Shown: in pieces, positions 45,323-53,746 of the stretch
How positions within the stretch are numbered: position 1 is the stretch's first letter
How the letters are laid out: the number at the start of each line of letters is the position of its first letter
From: Bacteroidales bacterium
GTDB taxonomy: Bacteria > Bacteroidota > Bacteroidia > Bacteroidales > VadinHA17
Direction: 5' to 3'
NCBI GenBank assembly: GCA_017882305.1
Contig: JADGPU010000008.1
Coordinates: 1 to 59,049, forward strand
DNA length: 59,049 nucleotides
Made by a program: the position numbers and the translations under genes
Notes under the pieces: model-generated
Seen by the model: only the letters and a program-made list of their open reading frames with translations
The model's database searches: none
What the model was told of the DNA's origin: nothing

Positions 45323-47131
45323 ATGAAAAATAAGGTAATTAAATTGCTTGCGATCTGGGGAGTTTTGATTTTTAGCAGTCTTTCAAGCTTCAATTCAATA
45401 TTTGCACAGAGTGCAATGACAAATGTTCCAGCAAGACATTGCATTAACCTCAATGGGAAATGGCAGGTCATTATTGACCCGACAGGAGCTGGAGATTGGA
45501 GACAAGTCTGGCAGGAAAAAAAACCTGAGAAAAAAACAGATTTTATTGAGTATTCATTTGAAGGGGGGCCTTTACTTAATGTACCGGGAGATTTTAATTC
45601 ACAAATGACAGAGTTAAAATACTTTGAAGGAACTGTATGGTATAAAAAAACATTTGATTATAATCTTGATAAGGGCAAGAGGCTTTTTCTTCATTTTGGA
45701 GCCGTAAACTACCTTGCCAATGTCTATTTAAATGGTAATCTCTTAGGTAAACATGAAGGTGGATTCACTCCATTCCAGTTTGAAATTACCAAGGAAGTTA
45801 AGAAAGGTGGAAATACCATTGTTGTAAGGGTAAATAACCAAAGACTGAAAGATGGGATTCCAGGACTTGGCTATGACTGGTTCAATTGGGGGGGCATAAC
45901 ACGTGATGTAAATCTGATTGAAACTGAAAACTCATTCATTAATGACTATTTTATTCAACTTAAAAAGCATTCATATAATGAGGTTCTTGGCTGGGTTAAA
46001 TTAAATGGAAACAATCTTTATCAGAGCGTTAGCATAAAGATCCCTGAATTGAAAGTTGATTATAAAACCAGATCAAATAGTGAAGGACTCGCCGAAGTTA
46101 AATTCACTTCAAAGTTTAAACTCTGGTCACCGGGAAATCCTAAACTCTATAATGTAATCATCGAGAGCGAAACAGATACTGTCACGGATTATATAGGTTT
46201 CAGAAGTATTGAAACAAGGGGTACTAAAATATATTTAAACGGCAATCCTGTTTTTCTTAAAGGTATTAATATACATGAGGAGAATCCTTTAAGAGCAGCA
46301 AGAGCATTTTCAGAATCGGATGCATTGATTCTGTTAACATGGGCAAAAGAATTAGGATGTAATATGGTACGATTAGCTCATTATCCACACAACGAGTATA
46401 TGATAAGATTAGCTGAAAAAATGGGGATAATGGTATGGGATGAAATACCTGTTTATCAACAAATTGAGTTTTCTGCACCAGGGGTAACTGATAAAATGGA
46501 TCTGATGATGCGTGAGATGGTCAGCAGGGATAAGAATCGCAGTGGAGTTATAATCTGGAGCCTTTCTAATGAGACAAACACCTCTCCGGGCAGGGATAAT
46601 GCTTTAATAACCCTGACTGATAAATGCAGGCATCTGGATTCAACCAGGCTTATTACTTCAGTAATTAATAATCAGGATTACAAAAATAATATATTAAGTG
46701 TTGTGGATACACTTTATCGTCATTTTGATATAATTTCATTAAATGAATACTTAGGTTGGTATGTCCCCTGGCAAGGGCCGGCAAGAAATGTAAAATGGAA
46801 TTTAGTCTGCAAGGATAAGCCCATAGTAATATCAGAATTTGGAGGTGAAGCTCTTTACGGAAGTAATTATGGTCCAAAAGATGAAGCAGCTTTTTGGAGT
46901 GAAGAATATCAGGAACAGATTTATAAAGACCAGGTAGCGATGTTTGGTACAATAACTGATTTATGTGGAGTCTGCCCATGGTTACTGGCAGACTATCGTT
47001 CGTCAGGAAGAATGCATCCTGTATATCAAAATGGATGGAATCGTAAAGGGTTACTTTCCGACCGTGGTGATAAGAAGAAAGCCTGGTATATTCTAAAAGC
47101 TTACTACGAGAGTATTAACAATATATATTGA
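45323..47131 (+). CDS. GH2 family glycosidase (beta-galactosidase/glucuronidase-like), exported
   Basis: The 602-residue protein has a signal peptide (1-29, ending IFAQ) and the three-domain GH2 core: sugar-binding jelly roll (about 40-200), Ig-like sandwich (about 200-295) and barrel (about 300-600). The acid/base Glu417 is in IIWSLSNET and the nucleophile Glu505 in PIVISEFGGEA. LAHYPHNEYM and GVVWDEIP-like segments also match. It is the size of beta-glucuronidases, without the C-terminal extension of large galactosidases, so beta-glucuronidase or a small beta-galactosidase are the best guesses. It stands with the CE7 esterase on the plus strand. Confidence 0.92.
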   Translation: MKNKVIKLLAIWGVLIFSSLSSFNSIFAQSAMTNVPARHCINLNGKWQVIIDPTGAGDWRQVWQEKKPEKKTDFIEYSFEGGPLLNVPGDFNSQMTELKYFEGTVWYKKTFDYNLDKGKRLFLHFGAVNYLANVYLNGNLLGKHEGGFTPFQFEITKEVKKGGNTIVVRVNNQRLKDGIPGLGYDWFNWGGITRDVNLIETENSFINDYFIQLKKHSYNEVLGWVKLNGNNLYQSVSIKIPELKVDYKTRSNSEGLAEVKFTSKFKLWSPGNPKLYNVIIESETDTVTDYIGFRSIETRGTKIYLNGNPVFLKGINIHEENPLRAARAFSESDALILLTWAKELGCNMVRLAHYPHNEYMIRLAEKMGIMVWDEIPVYQQIEFSAPGVTDKMDLMMREMVSRDKNRSGVIIWSLSNETNTSPGRDNALITLTDKCRHLDSTRLITSVINNQDYKNNILSVVDTLYRHFDIISLNEYLGWYVPWQGPARNVKWNLVCKDKPIVISEFGGEALYGSNYGPKDEAAFWSEEYQEQIYKDQVAMFGTITDLCGVCPWLLADYRSSGRMHPVYQNGWNRKGLLSDRGDKKKAWYILKAYYESINNIY

Positions 47132-47186
47132 AGTATACCCGAAGATCGTTGAAGGTGAACAGGATAACTTTTTTTAAATCTTAAGA

Positions 47187-48677
47187 CTAACTCCAAAGTC
47201 TGTCATGTGAACGTTTATCGTTCCATTCGGGTGTTGGTTCAAAGTAGCCATTGGCATCAGGTCTTAAGTGTTTCCTCACCTCTTCCTCATTCAGCTCAAT
47301 ACCCAATCCGGGAGCAGATAACGGCACATTAGCAAATCCTTTCGTTATCAATTGTCTGCCGTCGGTTGTTTTAACTAAGCTTTCCCACCATGGTACATCA
47401 ATGTTATGGTGCTCACACACTAAAAAGTTTTGAGTAGCAGCTGCACAATGTACATCAGCCATAAATGAAACCGGCGTACCTGCCTGATGAATCGCCATCG
47501 CTACCCCGAGATCTTCTGCATAATCACCAATTCTTTTAGTTTCTAAAATGCCGCCGGCAGTTGCTAAATCGGGTTGAACAATATCAACTGCATGGATATC
47601 AATCAGGGGTTTAAAGTTTTTCAGAAGATAAATATCTTCCCCGGTAAGAAGAGGTGTCTCCAATGCATCAGACATAGTCTTCCACTGGTCCGTTAACTCC
47701 CAGGAAATAATATCTTCCATCCAGGCCAGCCTGTATTTCTCCAAAGCCTTGCCCAGGCGTATGCCATTGTTCAAATCAAAATGACCAAAGTGATCTGTAG
47801 AAAGCGGAATCTCATACCCTACCATATTACGAACATTTTCTACGATTTTAGCCAGTTCTTCCAGACCCTTATCGGTAATTTGTATCTGAGTAAAAGGGTG
47901 TTTAGTATTTTCGTACGACATATAATTTCCCTGCCATTGTTTGAGGTCGCCATTGTTTAGCCAGAATTTCTGATTCACTAAAGTACCTGGTATATTTATG
48001 AGTTCAGAGATTGATAAATCCATTTTCAACCAGGTGAATCCCTGATCCTCAGTACGATATTTAATCAGCTTTATTTGTTCTTCAGGTGATTTGGCTTCAG
48101 GAGTATCTGCATATAATCTTATTTTATCACGGTATCTTCCGCCTAATAATTGCCAGACCGGCACTCCGTAGGCTTTGCCGCATAAATCCCATAGTGCCAT
48201 TTCAACTGCGCATACTCCGCCTGCCTGCCTGCTTTGACCGCCGAACTGCTTAATAATCTTAAATATCATTTCCACATTACATGGATTTAACCCCAGCACA
48301 CGGCTTTTTAACATAAGTGCGTAACGAGGATCAGCTCCATCTCTGACTTCTCCCAAGCCATAAATACCCTGGTTGGTATCAATACGAATAATGGCAGTTC
48401 CACCCAAAGCTGCAGTTAAAGCGTAACGCATGTCCGTAATTTTTAGTTCTGACGGACTTGACGTACGCTGGACATTCGACGTTGTCTGAGCGATTGTATC
48501 TTCTATCGACAATTTCATCAATCCTCCCAATGCGATGCCTCCCAGGGCTGCCTTTTTGAGAAAACTACGGCGATCACTTGATGTTGAAGGATTCGCAATT
48601 TCTGTTTTGATGGCTTCAGCTTCTCCTCTTTCCTGATGTCTGTTTTCATCAGCAATCTGTTGTAAAATACTCTTCAT
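47187..48677 (-). CDS. Enolase-superfamily sugar-acid dehydratase-like protein, Tat-tagged
   Basis: The 496-residue protein begins with 35 polar residues and then a twin-arginine signal DRRSFLKKAALGG (35-47), an unusual placing for a Tat signal but with no other start near. The enolase-superfamily (mandelate racemase/muconate lactonizing) domains follow from about 77. Metal ligands lie in STDHFGHFDL (Asp), MEDIISW (Glu) and LLTGEDIYLL (Glu). AIHQAGTPVSFMAD carries the general-base His. The family dehydrates or racemises acid sugars such as galactonate, gluconate or rhamnonate. Its likely export is notable, as is its position after an exported RraA-like gene and a GH28-type enzyme. Confidence 0.85.
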   Translation of the reverse strand: MKSILQQIADENRHQERGEAEAIKTEIANPSTSSDRRSFLKKAALGGIALGGLMKLSIEDTIAQTTSNVQRTSSPSELKITDMRYALTAALGGTAIIRIDTNQGIYGLGEVRDGADPRYALMLKSRVLGLNPCNVEMIFKIIKQFGGQSRQAGGVCAVEMALWDLCGKAYGVPVWQLLGGRYRDKIRLYADTPEAKSPEEQIKLIKYRTEDQGFTWLKMDLSISELINIPGTLVNQKFWLNNGDLKQWQGNYMSYENTKHPFTQIQITDKGLEELAKIVENVRNMVGYEIPLSTDHFGHFDLNNGIRLGKALEKYRLAWMEDIISWELTDQWKTMSDALETPLLTGEDIYLLKNFKPLIDIHAVDIVQPDLATAGGILETKRIGDYAEDLGVAMAIHQAGTPVSFMADVHCAAATQNFLVCEHHNIDVPWWESLVKTTDGRQLITKGFANVPLSAPGLGIELNEEEVRKHLRPDANGYFEPTPEWNDKRSHDRLWS

Positions 48678-48725
48678 TATTAAAGATAATTAATAAGTCA
48701 AATTTTGATGAGTTTTATAAATATC

Positions 48726-48818
48726 CTTTGTGACCCTTTGAGTAACCTTAGTGTAACTTCGTGGTTAAACTTTCTTCTACCACAAAGGGCACAAAGTGCA
48801 TCACAAAGTAGCACAAAG
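48726..48818. repeat. Inverted repeat of the CACAAAG-like family, copy 2
   Basis: The arms 48726-48767 and 48778-48818 are imperfect reverse complements of about 41 bases with short units such as CACAAAG and CTTTGTG. It fills most of the 152-base spacer between the RraA-like and the dehydratase genes. The style resembles 36033-36134. Confidence 0.75.
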
Positions 48819-48829
48819 CTAAGAACCCC

Positions 48830-49762
48830 TTAATAGTTTCTTTCCTTCAGATAGTTATCGAGCTCTTCTTTAGACATTGGTAGCTTGCCAGGGTAATTAT
48901 TAAGCCAGTTTATAAAATCCTTTTTGATTTCATCGGTCCATTGACTATCTATCTGACCTGCAAGGTATTTCTTCTCACGTAACCGCTGATGTCCGAATTC
49001 GTCACGAAGTGCTGTAAACTCAGAAGTTAATACCAGATCTTCGACAAGATAAGCAGGAATAAAGATCACTCCATATTTCTTGGCAAGAACAACATCCCCC
49101 GGCAAAACGGTAGCACGTCCGACACGTATTGGGGCATTGATTGAAGTCAGCATCATTTGCTGAATGTAGGAAGGATCTTCTCCTTTGATCCATCCATTAA
49201 AACCTTTTATCTCTTCGAGTCCTTCCTGATCTCTGACTGACCCGTAAAATATCACACCTCTTTGTGATTTGGCATAAATTGAATTGCCCAGGTTATCACC
49301 GATTAAAGTGCCATCTGCTATTTTACCATAAGCATCTGCCACATACACATCTCCATTTACGAGTATATCAATGGGCCAGGAATTTGTTCCCCCTTGCTGT
49401 GCCCTGTTTTCGATTTTACCTTGCTCTTTTATCTGTTTCTCCAAATCAGGTCTGAGAGGCATATACTGTGCTGTAACGACGCGACCAGTCATAGTCTGGT
49501 CAGGACTGATTATCATCCAGTCACCCTCGAACTGGTTCTGAAATCCCTTATTCCTCAGAACTCCCCAAGCTTCTTCAATAGAGATATTCTTAAGTCTTTC
49601 AAGAATAGCATTGGAAACTTTTGGTCGTCCGTCAGGGAAGCGCTCACCTTTCCATTCAGATGTCAATGCTTTAATATATTCAGGTGATGAACCAACATTT
49701 TGTCCACATATTAAATAACAACCCATAATAATGATGGATAATAAAAGTATTCTTTTGTTCAT
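48830..49762 (-). CDS. RraA-like protein (aldolase/lyase or regulator fold), exported
   Basis: The 310-residue protein has an N-terminal export signal (ILLLSIIIMGC, with a possible lipobox). The RraA fold is recognised by GDVYVADAYGKIADGTLIGDN, GSVRDQEGLEEI and GDVVLAKKYGVIFIPAYLVEDL, where the family Arg-Asp pair (RDQ) is kept. Cytoplasmic members are 4-hydroxy-4-methyl-2-oxoglutarate aldolases or RNase E regulators. The export signal makes RNase regulation very unlikely here. Its neighbours, a beta-helix enzyme and a Tat-tagged dehydratase, suggest a step on a sugar acid. It starts 15 bases after the GH28-type gene. Confidence 0.82.
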   Translation of the reverse strand: MNKRILLLSIIIMGCYLICGQNVGSSPEYIKALTSEWKGERFPDGRPKVSNAILERLKNISIEEAWGVLRNKGFQNQFEGDWMIISPDQTMTGRVVTAQYMPLRPDLEKQIKEQGKIENRAQQGGTNSWPIDILVNGDVYVADAYGKIADGTLIGDNLGNSIYAKSQRGVIFYGSVRDQEGLEEIKGFNGWIKGEDPSYIQQMMLTSINAPIRVGRATVLPGDVVLAKKYGVIFIPAYLVEDLVLTSEFTALRDEFGHQRLREKKYLAGQIDSQWTDEIKKDFINWLNNYPGKLPMSKEELDNYLKERNY

Positions 49763-49777
49763 TTCTTAAGTTTTAAA

Positions 49778-51160
49778 TTATTGAAATATTATATTTCTTG
49801 TAAATGTATTTGTCCGGAAATCGGCATCACTAATGCCGTTTAAGACTTTTCCTCCAGCCCTGCAATGGTCAAAAGTGATATCCTCGATTATATTGTCCGA
49901 TGAATAGCCGCTTATAATGAATGGTTTGCCTGGATTTTCCCATTGAATATTCTTAAGGTAAACCCCTTTAATATGACCTGGAGGATCAATTCCATACAGA
50001 GTACCGTCAGTTACAATGAATTCCAGATTTTTGAATTCAACCTGTTCTTCAACTCTGATATCTTCATAATGTATATTCCGGACCCAAGCCGGACCATCAC
50101 AAACTATGCTGAATCCTGAATGGCCATTGGTTTTTCCTCCACCACGTGCATATAGGATATCACAGTTTTTTACGAAGATGTTCTCTACCGGACCTCCATT
50201 TAACTCGAACCCTATTGTTACTCCATCGCTGCATGCCCAGCCAACCATTACACAGTTGGTTACAAAGATTGAGTCAACCCTGAGATTTTTGTTATCTGAT
50301 TTAATGGCAACACAGTCGTCTCGACAACGCATAAAGCAGTCGTCGATTGTGAAATTGGTGCAGGAAACCGGATCAATACCGTCTACTGAATATATGGCTT
50401 CATAGCTGAACACTTTTACGTTACGATAACTGCTTTTATGGCAATCTGTAAGTGTATTTGTCCATCCTTTGACGTTGCGAATAAAGATACCACTGACATT
50501 GAGATTGGATGTACCTGAAATATTAATGTTTCCCTGCAGGATTCCACGACCGGCGATTTTAACATTATTAAGATTTTTTCCACTTATGTCAGCCTTCACT
50601 ACAGCACCGCCGGCAATGTAGATAGTCTGATTGCTTTTTAAAGTTATATGGCCCGGGTTGTAAGTCCCGGGGCCGTAAAAGATCACTCCCTGGTCATTCT
50701 GTTCCGGTACATTGACTTCAAGGGGATTGGCAAAAATAGCCAGATGAGGTAAACCATTGATCTCTACATAAAGTTTTTGAGGACCGGGAATGGTAAATAT
50801 GAGTTCTTTCCCGTTTGCTTTTGCGATAATATTCCGGCTCTTCGGACGGATTAAATATGAATTAATATTTACTGTTGCGATGATTTTTATGGTTACCATG
50901 CCAGAGCAGGAGAAACTGGTCACATTAAGGTCCTCCATTTCTCTGCTGCCATAGAGGCTGTAATTAAAAGAACGCAGAGTGCTTCCAATCCGTTCCACCC
51001 AAACAGGATTGTCATTAGCTGTTAAGATAAAATCAGGACTTGTTTTAAGTCCGGGAGGAGCAGGATAAACTATGATTGTAGCAGAAACGTTATGAATATA
51101 TGTAAAGGACATAATTATGACAGCACATATAAATAAACTGTAACTTGCTCTGGATTTCAT
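49778..51160 (-). CDS. GH28-type right-handed beta-helix enzyme, exported
   Basis: This 460-residue protein has a signal peptide (1-27) and an N-terminal beta domain (to about 155). The beta-helix then follows, with the polygalacturonase-like catalytic Asp set: VDGIDPVSC (Asp260 and Asp263) and RDDCVAIKSD (Asp281 and Asp282). NGHSGFSIV takes the place of the usual GHGxSIG segment. It should cut galacturonan or another acidic polysaccharide, in line with a dehydratase and an RraA-like gene downstream. The N-terminal domain and the variant HGxS motif leave room for another specificity, for example as in dextranase-like GH49, so polygalacturonase is not certain. Confidence 0.8.
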   Translation of the reverse strand: MKSRASYSLFICAVIIMSFTYIHNVSATIIVYPAPPGLKTSPDFILTANDNPVWVERIGSTLRSFNYSLYGSREMEDLNVTSFSCSGMVTIKIIATVNINSYLIRPKSRNIIAKANGKELIFTIPGPQKLYVEINGLPHLAIFANPLEVNVPEQNDQGVIFYGPGTYNPGHITLKSNQTIYIAGGAVVKADISGKNLNNVKIAGRGILQGNINISGTSNLNVSGIFIRNVKGWTNTLTDCHKSSYRNVKVFSYEAIYSVDGIDPVSCTNFTIDDCFMRCRDDCVAIKSDNKNLRVDSIFVTNCVMVGWACSDGVTIGFELNGGPVENIFVKNCDILYARGGGKTNGHSGFSIVCDGPAWVRNIHYEDIRVEEQVEFKNLEFIVTDGTLYGIDPPGHIKGVYLKNIQWENPGKPFIISGYSSDNIIEDITFDHCRAGGKVLNGISDADFRTNTFTRNIIFQ

Positions 51161-51311
51161 AGAATTCCTCTCAGGTTTTAATCAGATCCTAATTTAGGAG
51201 TAATTTAAGCAATTGGGAATAATAAAAGAATGATTATTTTCAAACTATTATCATATGAGATATAGAATAATTAAATGCATTGATTTTGAATTTATTAATA
51301 ACTTCAGATTT

Positions 51312-51581
51312 ATGAAACTCAAAATCCTTTTTCTGATTGCATGCTCAGCTCTTTTTATTGCCGGGACAAAATCTGAAATCCTCCACGAGTGGGATGTGTA
51401 CACAATTTCAATAAATTCAGGTAAGATTTATTCTAATCCTTATAAGGACATTCCTGTTACAAAAGGAGGGGATTTGTTGAAAGTATCCTTTATGGGAACA
51501 GGAGGTAATGCTTTAAATAAAGAAATTACAGTTGTAGGATTCTGGAATGGTGGATCAGAATGGCGTGTAAATTTCTTTTAA
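51312..51581 (+). pseudogene. DUF5060 domain fragment
   Basis: The ATG at 51312 gives an 89-residue product with a signal peptide (KLKILFLIACSALFIAG) and then a DUF5060-like beta domain: HEWDVYTISINSGK, YSNPYKDIPV, and VGFWNGGSEWRVNFF. DUF5060 is normally the N-terminal domain of a much larger glycoside hydrolase, and it continues past WRVRFxP. Here a stop follows right after WRVNFF, and 5 bases later a CACAGAG-type repeat begins. The rest of the enzyme is not in the following bases. I therefore see it as a remnant of a glycosidase gene; an independent small secreted protein is the alternative. Confidence 0.65.
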
Positions 51582-51585
51582 GAAC

Positions 51586-51626
51586 TTACACAGAGTGCAC
51601 GGAGAAGGCACTGAGTTACACAGAGG
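51586..51626. repeat. Single arm of the CACAGAG-like repeat family
   Basis: The spacer reads TTACACAGAGTGCACGGAG then a second TTACACAGAGG, like one arm of the element at 36033-36134. It lies directly behind the truncated DUF5060 frame and before the minus-strand dehydrogenase. Confidence 0.6.
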
Positions 51627-51631
51627 AAAAT

Positions 51632-52666
51632 TTAAAAATCAATCATTGCCTTCATAACACCATCTCTGTAGCCTGCAACAAGGTCGAAAGCTTCTTTTGT
51701 TTTTTCGAATGGGAAGCGATGTGTAACCATATTCTCAATTTTAATCGAGCCGTTTTTCATCATTTCAAGAGTCTCTTCCACACAATCCACCTGTCTTCTT
51801 ATGAATTGAAATGATATCTCTCTTCGTCGGGTTGTCTCAACGTTCATCGACCATCGTTCGAATTCGGGAATACCAACCACAATCAGTTTGCCTCCCGGTT
51901 TAAGAAGTTCAACAGCCTGATCGAAAGCTTCCTGTTTGCCGCAGCATTCAAAAGCCAGATCAAGTCCCAATGGCTCATCATGTATTATTTTTCCGACAAT
52001 GTTTTCTTTCATGGGGTTCCCGGCTAATTTGGCCCCTACTTTTCCTGCTATTACAAGTCGTTCATCAATAATATCTGTAACATATATATTATCAACACCT
52101 TGCGCCTTAGAAGCCAGCATCACACTCATGCCGATAGGTCCAAATCCGAATATACCTATATTCAGACCTTTTACACCACCAGATTTTTTTTCAGCATAGA
52201 CTCCGATGGCAAGTGGTTCTGAAATTGCTCCATGATCGGGAGTCAACTTCCCTGTGAGAGGGAAGCAGTTTTTTTCAGGCATAACAATATATTCCATAAG
52301 GCAACCTTCTGCCTGGCCAGGGCAGCCAAGAAACCTGAGCTTACGACAGGTGTGAGGCCTGCCTGCAAGGCACTGATCACATTTCCAGCAAGGCATTGCA
52401 GGCTCAATCGCTATCTGATCGCCTGCTTTAACCCTTTTTACGGATTTACCTGCTTCAGCAACAACTCCTGCTCCTTCGTGTCCTACGGAGAAAGGGTATA
52501 CTACTTTTTGAGAGCCTATCTGCCCCTGCGTATAATAATGAATATCAGATCCACAGATTCCAAGAACAGACATTCTGATTTTTACATCATCGGAATTTAT
52601 AATTGCGGGTTCAGGAATATCCCTCATTTCCATCTGTCCGATTCCGGTAAGCATCATTGCTTTCAT
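51632..52666 (-). CDS. Zinc-dependent medium-chain dehydrogenase (sorbitol/xylitol dehydrogenase-like)
   Basis: This 344-residue MDR enzyme oxidises a polyol or secondary alcohol with NAD(P). It shows the catalytic Zn ligands in GICGSDIHYY and GHEGAG, the structural zinc loop with four Cys (CWKCDQCLAGRPHTC), the Glu of SEPLAIGVY and the nucleotide motif IFGFGPIGMSVMLA. The closest type by pattern is the sorbitol/xylitol/threonine dehydrogenase group. It is divergent from the PfkB kinase, and a matching TATATTTG box lies 26 bases before the start. Together they suggest conversion of a polyol to a ketose followed by phosphorylation, which is inferred from context. Confidence 0.9.
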   Translation of the reverse strand: MKAMMLTGIGQMEMRDIPEPAIINSDDVKIRMSVLGICGSDIHYYTQGQIGSQKVVYPFSVGHEGAGVVAEAGKSVKRVKAGDQIAIEPAMPCWKCDQCLAGRPHTCRKLRFLGCPGQAEGCLMEYIVMPEKNCFPLTGKLTPDHGAISEPLAIGVYAEKKSGGVKGLNIGIFGFGPIGMSVMLASKAQGVDNIYVTDIIDERLVIAGKVGAKLAGNPMKENIVGKIIHDEPLGLDLAFECCGKQEAFDQAVELLKPGGKLIVVGIPEFERWSMNVETTRRREISFQFIRRQVDCVEETLEMMKNGSIKIENMVTHRFPFEKTKEAFDLVAGYRDGVMKAMIDF

Positions 52667-52691
52667 GAGGTGACGTGTTTATTCTTTTAGG

Positions 52692-52699
52692 CAAATATA
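52692..52699 (-). promoter_or_regulatory. Possible -7 box (TATATTTG) with a -33 TTTG
   Basis: On the minus strand TATATTTG is preceded, 22 bases upstream, by TTTG (52722-52725), close to the Bacteroidota promoter layout. The dehydrogenase start is 26 bases downstream. Confidence 0.45.
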
Positions 52700-52813
52700 A
52701 AAATAAGTTGCGCTTTTGTGGCAAAAATGGATTCCTGTAATAATGAACTTACTATGATTAATAAAGTTAAAATTAGTAAATTCACAACGTAACTTGATTC
52801 AAACTCTTTTATT

Positions 52814-53746
52814 ATGAGAAAAATTTACGGAATTGGAGAAACTGTTTTTGATATTATTTTCAAAAACGGACTGCCGCAAGCTGCAAAAGCTGGAGGTGCA
52901 ATGCTTAATAGCACGGTTTCGCTTGGAAGGATAGGGTTACCTGTTTTCTTTATCAGTGAATATGCCAGCGACAATGTTGGTAATATTATCGATAGCTTTC
53001 TTTCAGAAAACGGAGTAGGTACAAATTATGTTGATCATTTTACAGACGGTAAGACAAAACTTGCACTCGCTTTTCTTAATGAAAGAAATGATGCGAGTTA
53101 CACTTTCTACCAGGACTACCCTGGAAAAAGGTTAAACATTAATTTCCCGGTTATCAGTAAGGATGATATAATTCTTTGCGGCTCTATTTATGCTATTACA
53201 AGTGAGATAAGGAAGAAATTCATGGATCTGATAACCAGGGCAAAAGAAAAGGATGCAATTGTGATTTATGACCCGAATTTCAGACCAACACATTCTTTTG
53301 ATCTTGAAACACTTATGCCGATGATAATTGAGAATATGCAAACTGCCAAGCTGATCAGGGGTTCCGATGAGGATTTTAAAAACATTTTTGGAGCAAATAC
53401 ACCCGATGAAGCATGGAATGTTGTCAGGAAATATTGTGACTGCCTGGTCTATACTGCCAACTCTGAAGGAGTTTATGTCAGAACTATCAGTTATACAGGA
53501 CGGTTTTCTGTTAAAGCCATTAAACCTCTCAGCACAATCGGAGCAGGAGATAATTTCAATGCAGGAATGATGGCAGCAATCTTTTTGAATCAGATAACAT
53601 CTGGGCAGCTTGATAAAATGGGCGAGGAGGGATGGTTAAAAGTTATCTCAATGGGTGTTGATTTTGCTACCAATGTATGCTTATCCTATGAGAATTATAT
53701 TTCTCTTGAATTTGCAAAAGAACTTAAAAGCAAGAAACCTTTTTAA
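52814..53746 (+). CDS. PfkB family carbohydrate kinase (fructokinase-like)
   Basis: The 310-residue protein has the PfkB fold: YGIGETVFDIIF, the AGGAMLNSTVSLGRIG loop, IYDPNFRP and the catalytic STIGAGDNFNAGMMAAIF with its Asp. The family phosphorylates ketoses or other sugars in the cytoplasm, and this one is fructokinase-like by its overall pattern. Substrate not certain. It lies between two dehydrogenase genes. Its stop overlaps the stop of the convergent SorE-like gene within the palindrome TTAA (53743-53746). Confidence 0.88.
   Translation: MRKIYGIGETVFDIIFKNGLPQAAKAGGAMLNSTVSLGRIGLPVFFISEYASDNVGNIIDSFLSENGVGTNYVDHFTDGKTKLALAFLNERNDASYTFYQDYPGKRLNINFPVISKDDIILCGSIYAITSEIRKKFMDLITRAKEKDAIVIYDPNFRPTHSFDLETLMPMIIENMQTAKLIRGSDEDFKNIFGANTPDEAWNVVRKYCDCLVYTANSEGVYVRTISYTGRFSVKAIKPLSTIGAGDNFNAGMMAAIFLNQITSGQLDKMGEEGWLKVISMGVDFATNVCLSYENYISLEFAKELKSKKPF

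Noticed and set aside
49778..51160. Assignment of the beta-helix enzyme to GH49 dextranase
   Set aside because: The Asp pairs DGID and RDDCVAIK fit GH28 better by eye, but the HGxSIG variant means the choice is not certain; I kept a GH28-type call.
51312..51581. An intact small secreted protein instead of a fragment
   Set aside because: The fold matches only the start of DUF5060 and the frame stops where the domain should go on, with a repeat just behind.
52232..52690. Plus-strand open frame of 152 codons opposite the medium-chain dehydrogenase
   Set aside because: It mirrors the Cys/Gly-rich coding strand of the dehydrogenase and has no start context or family match.
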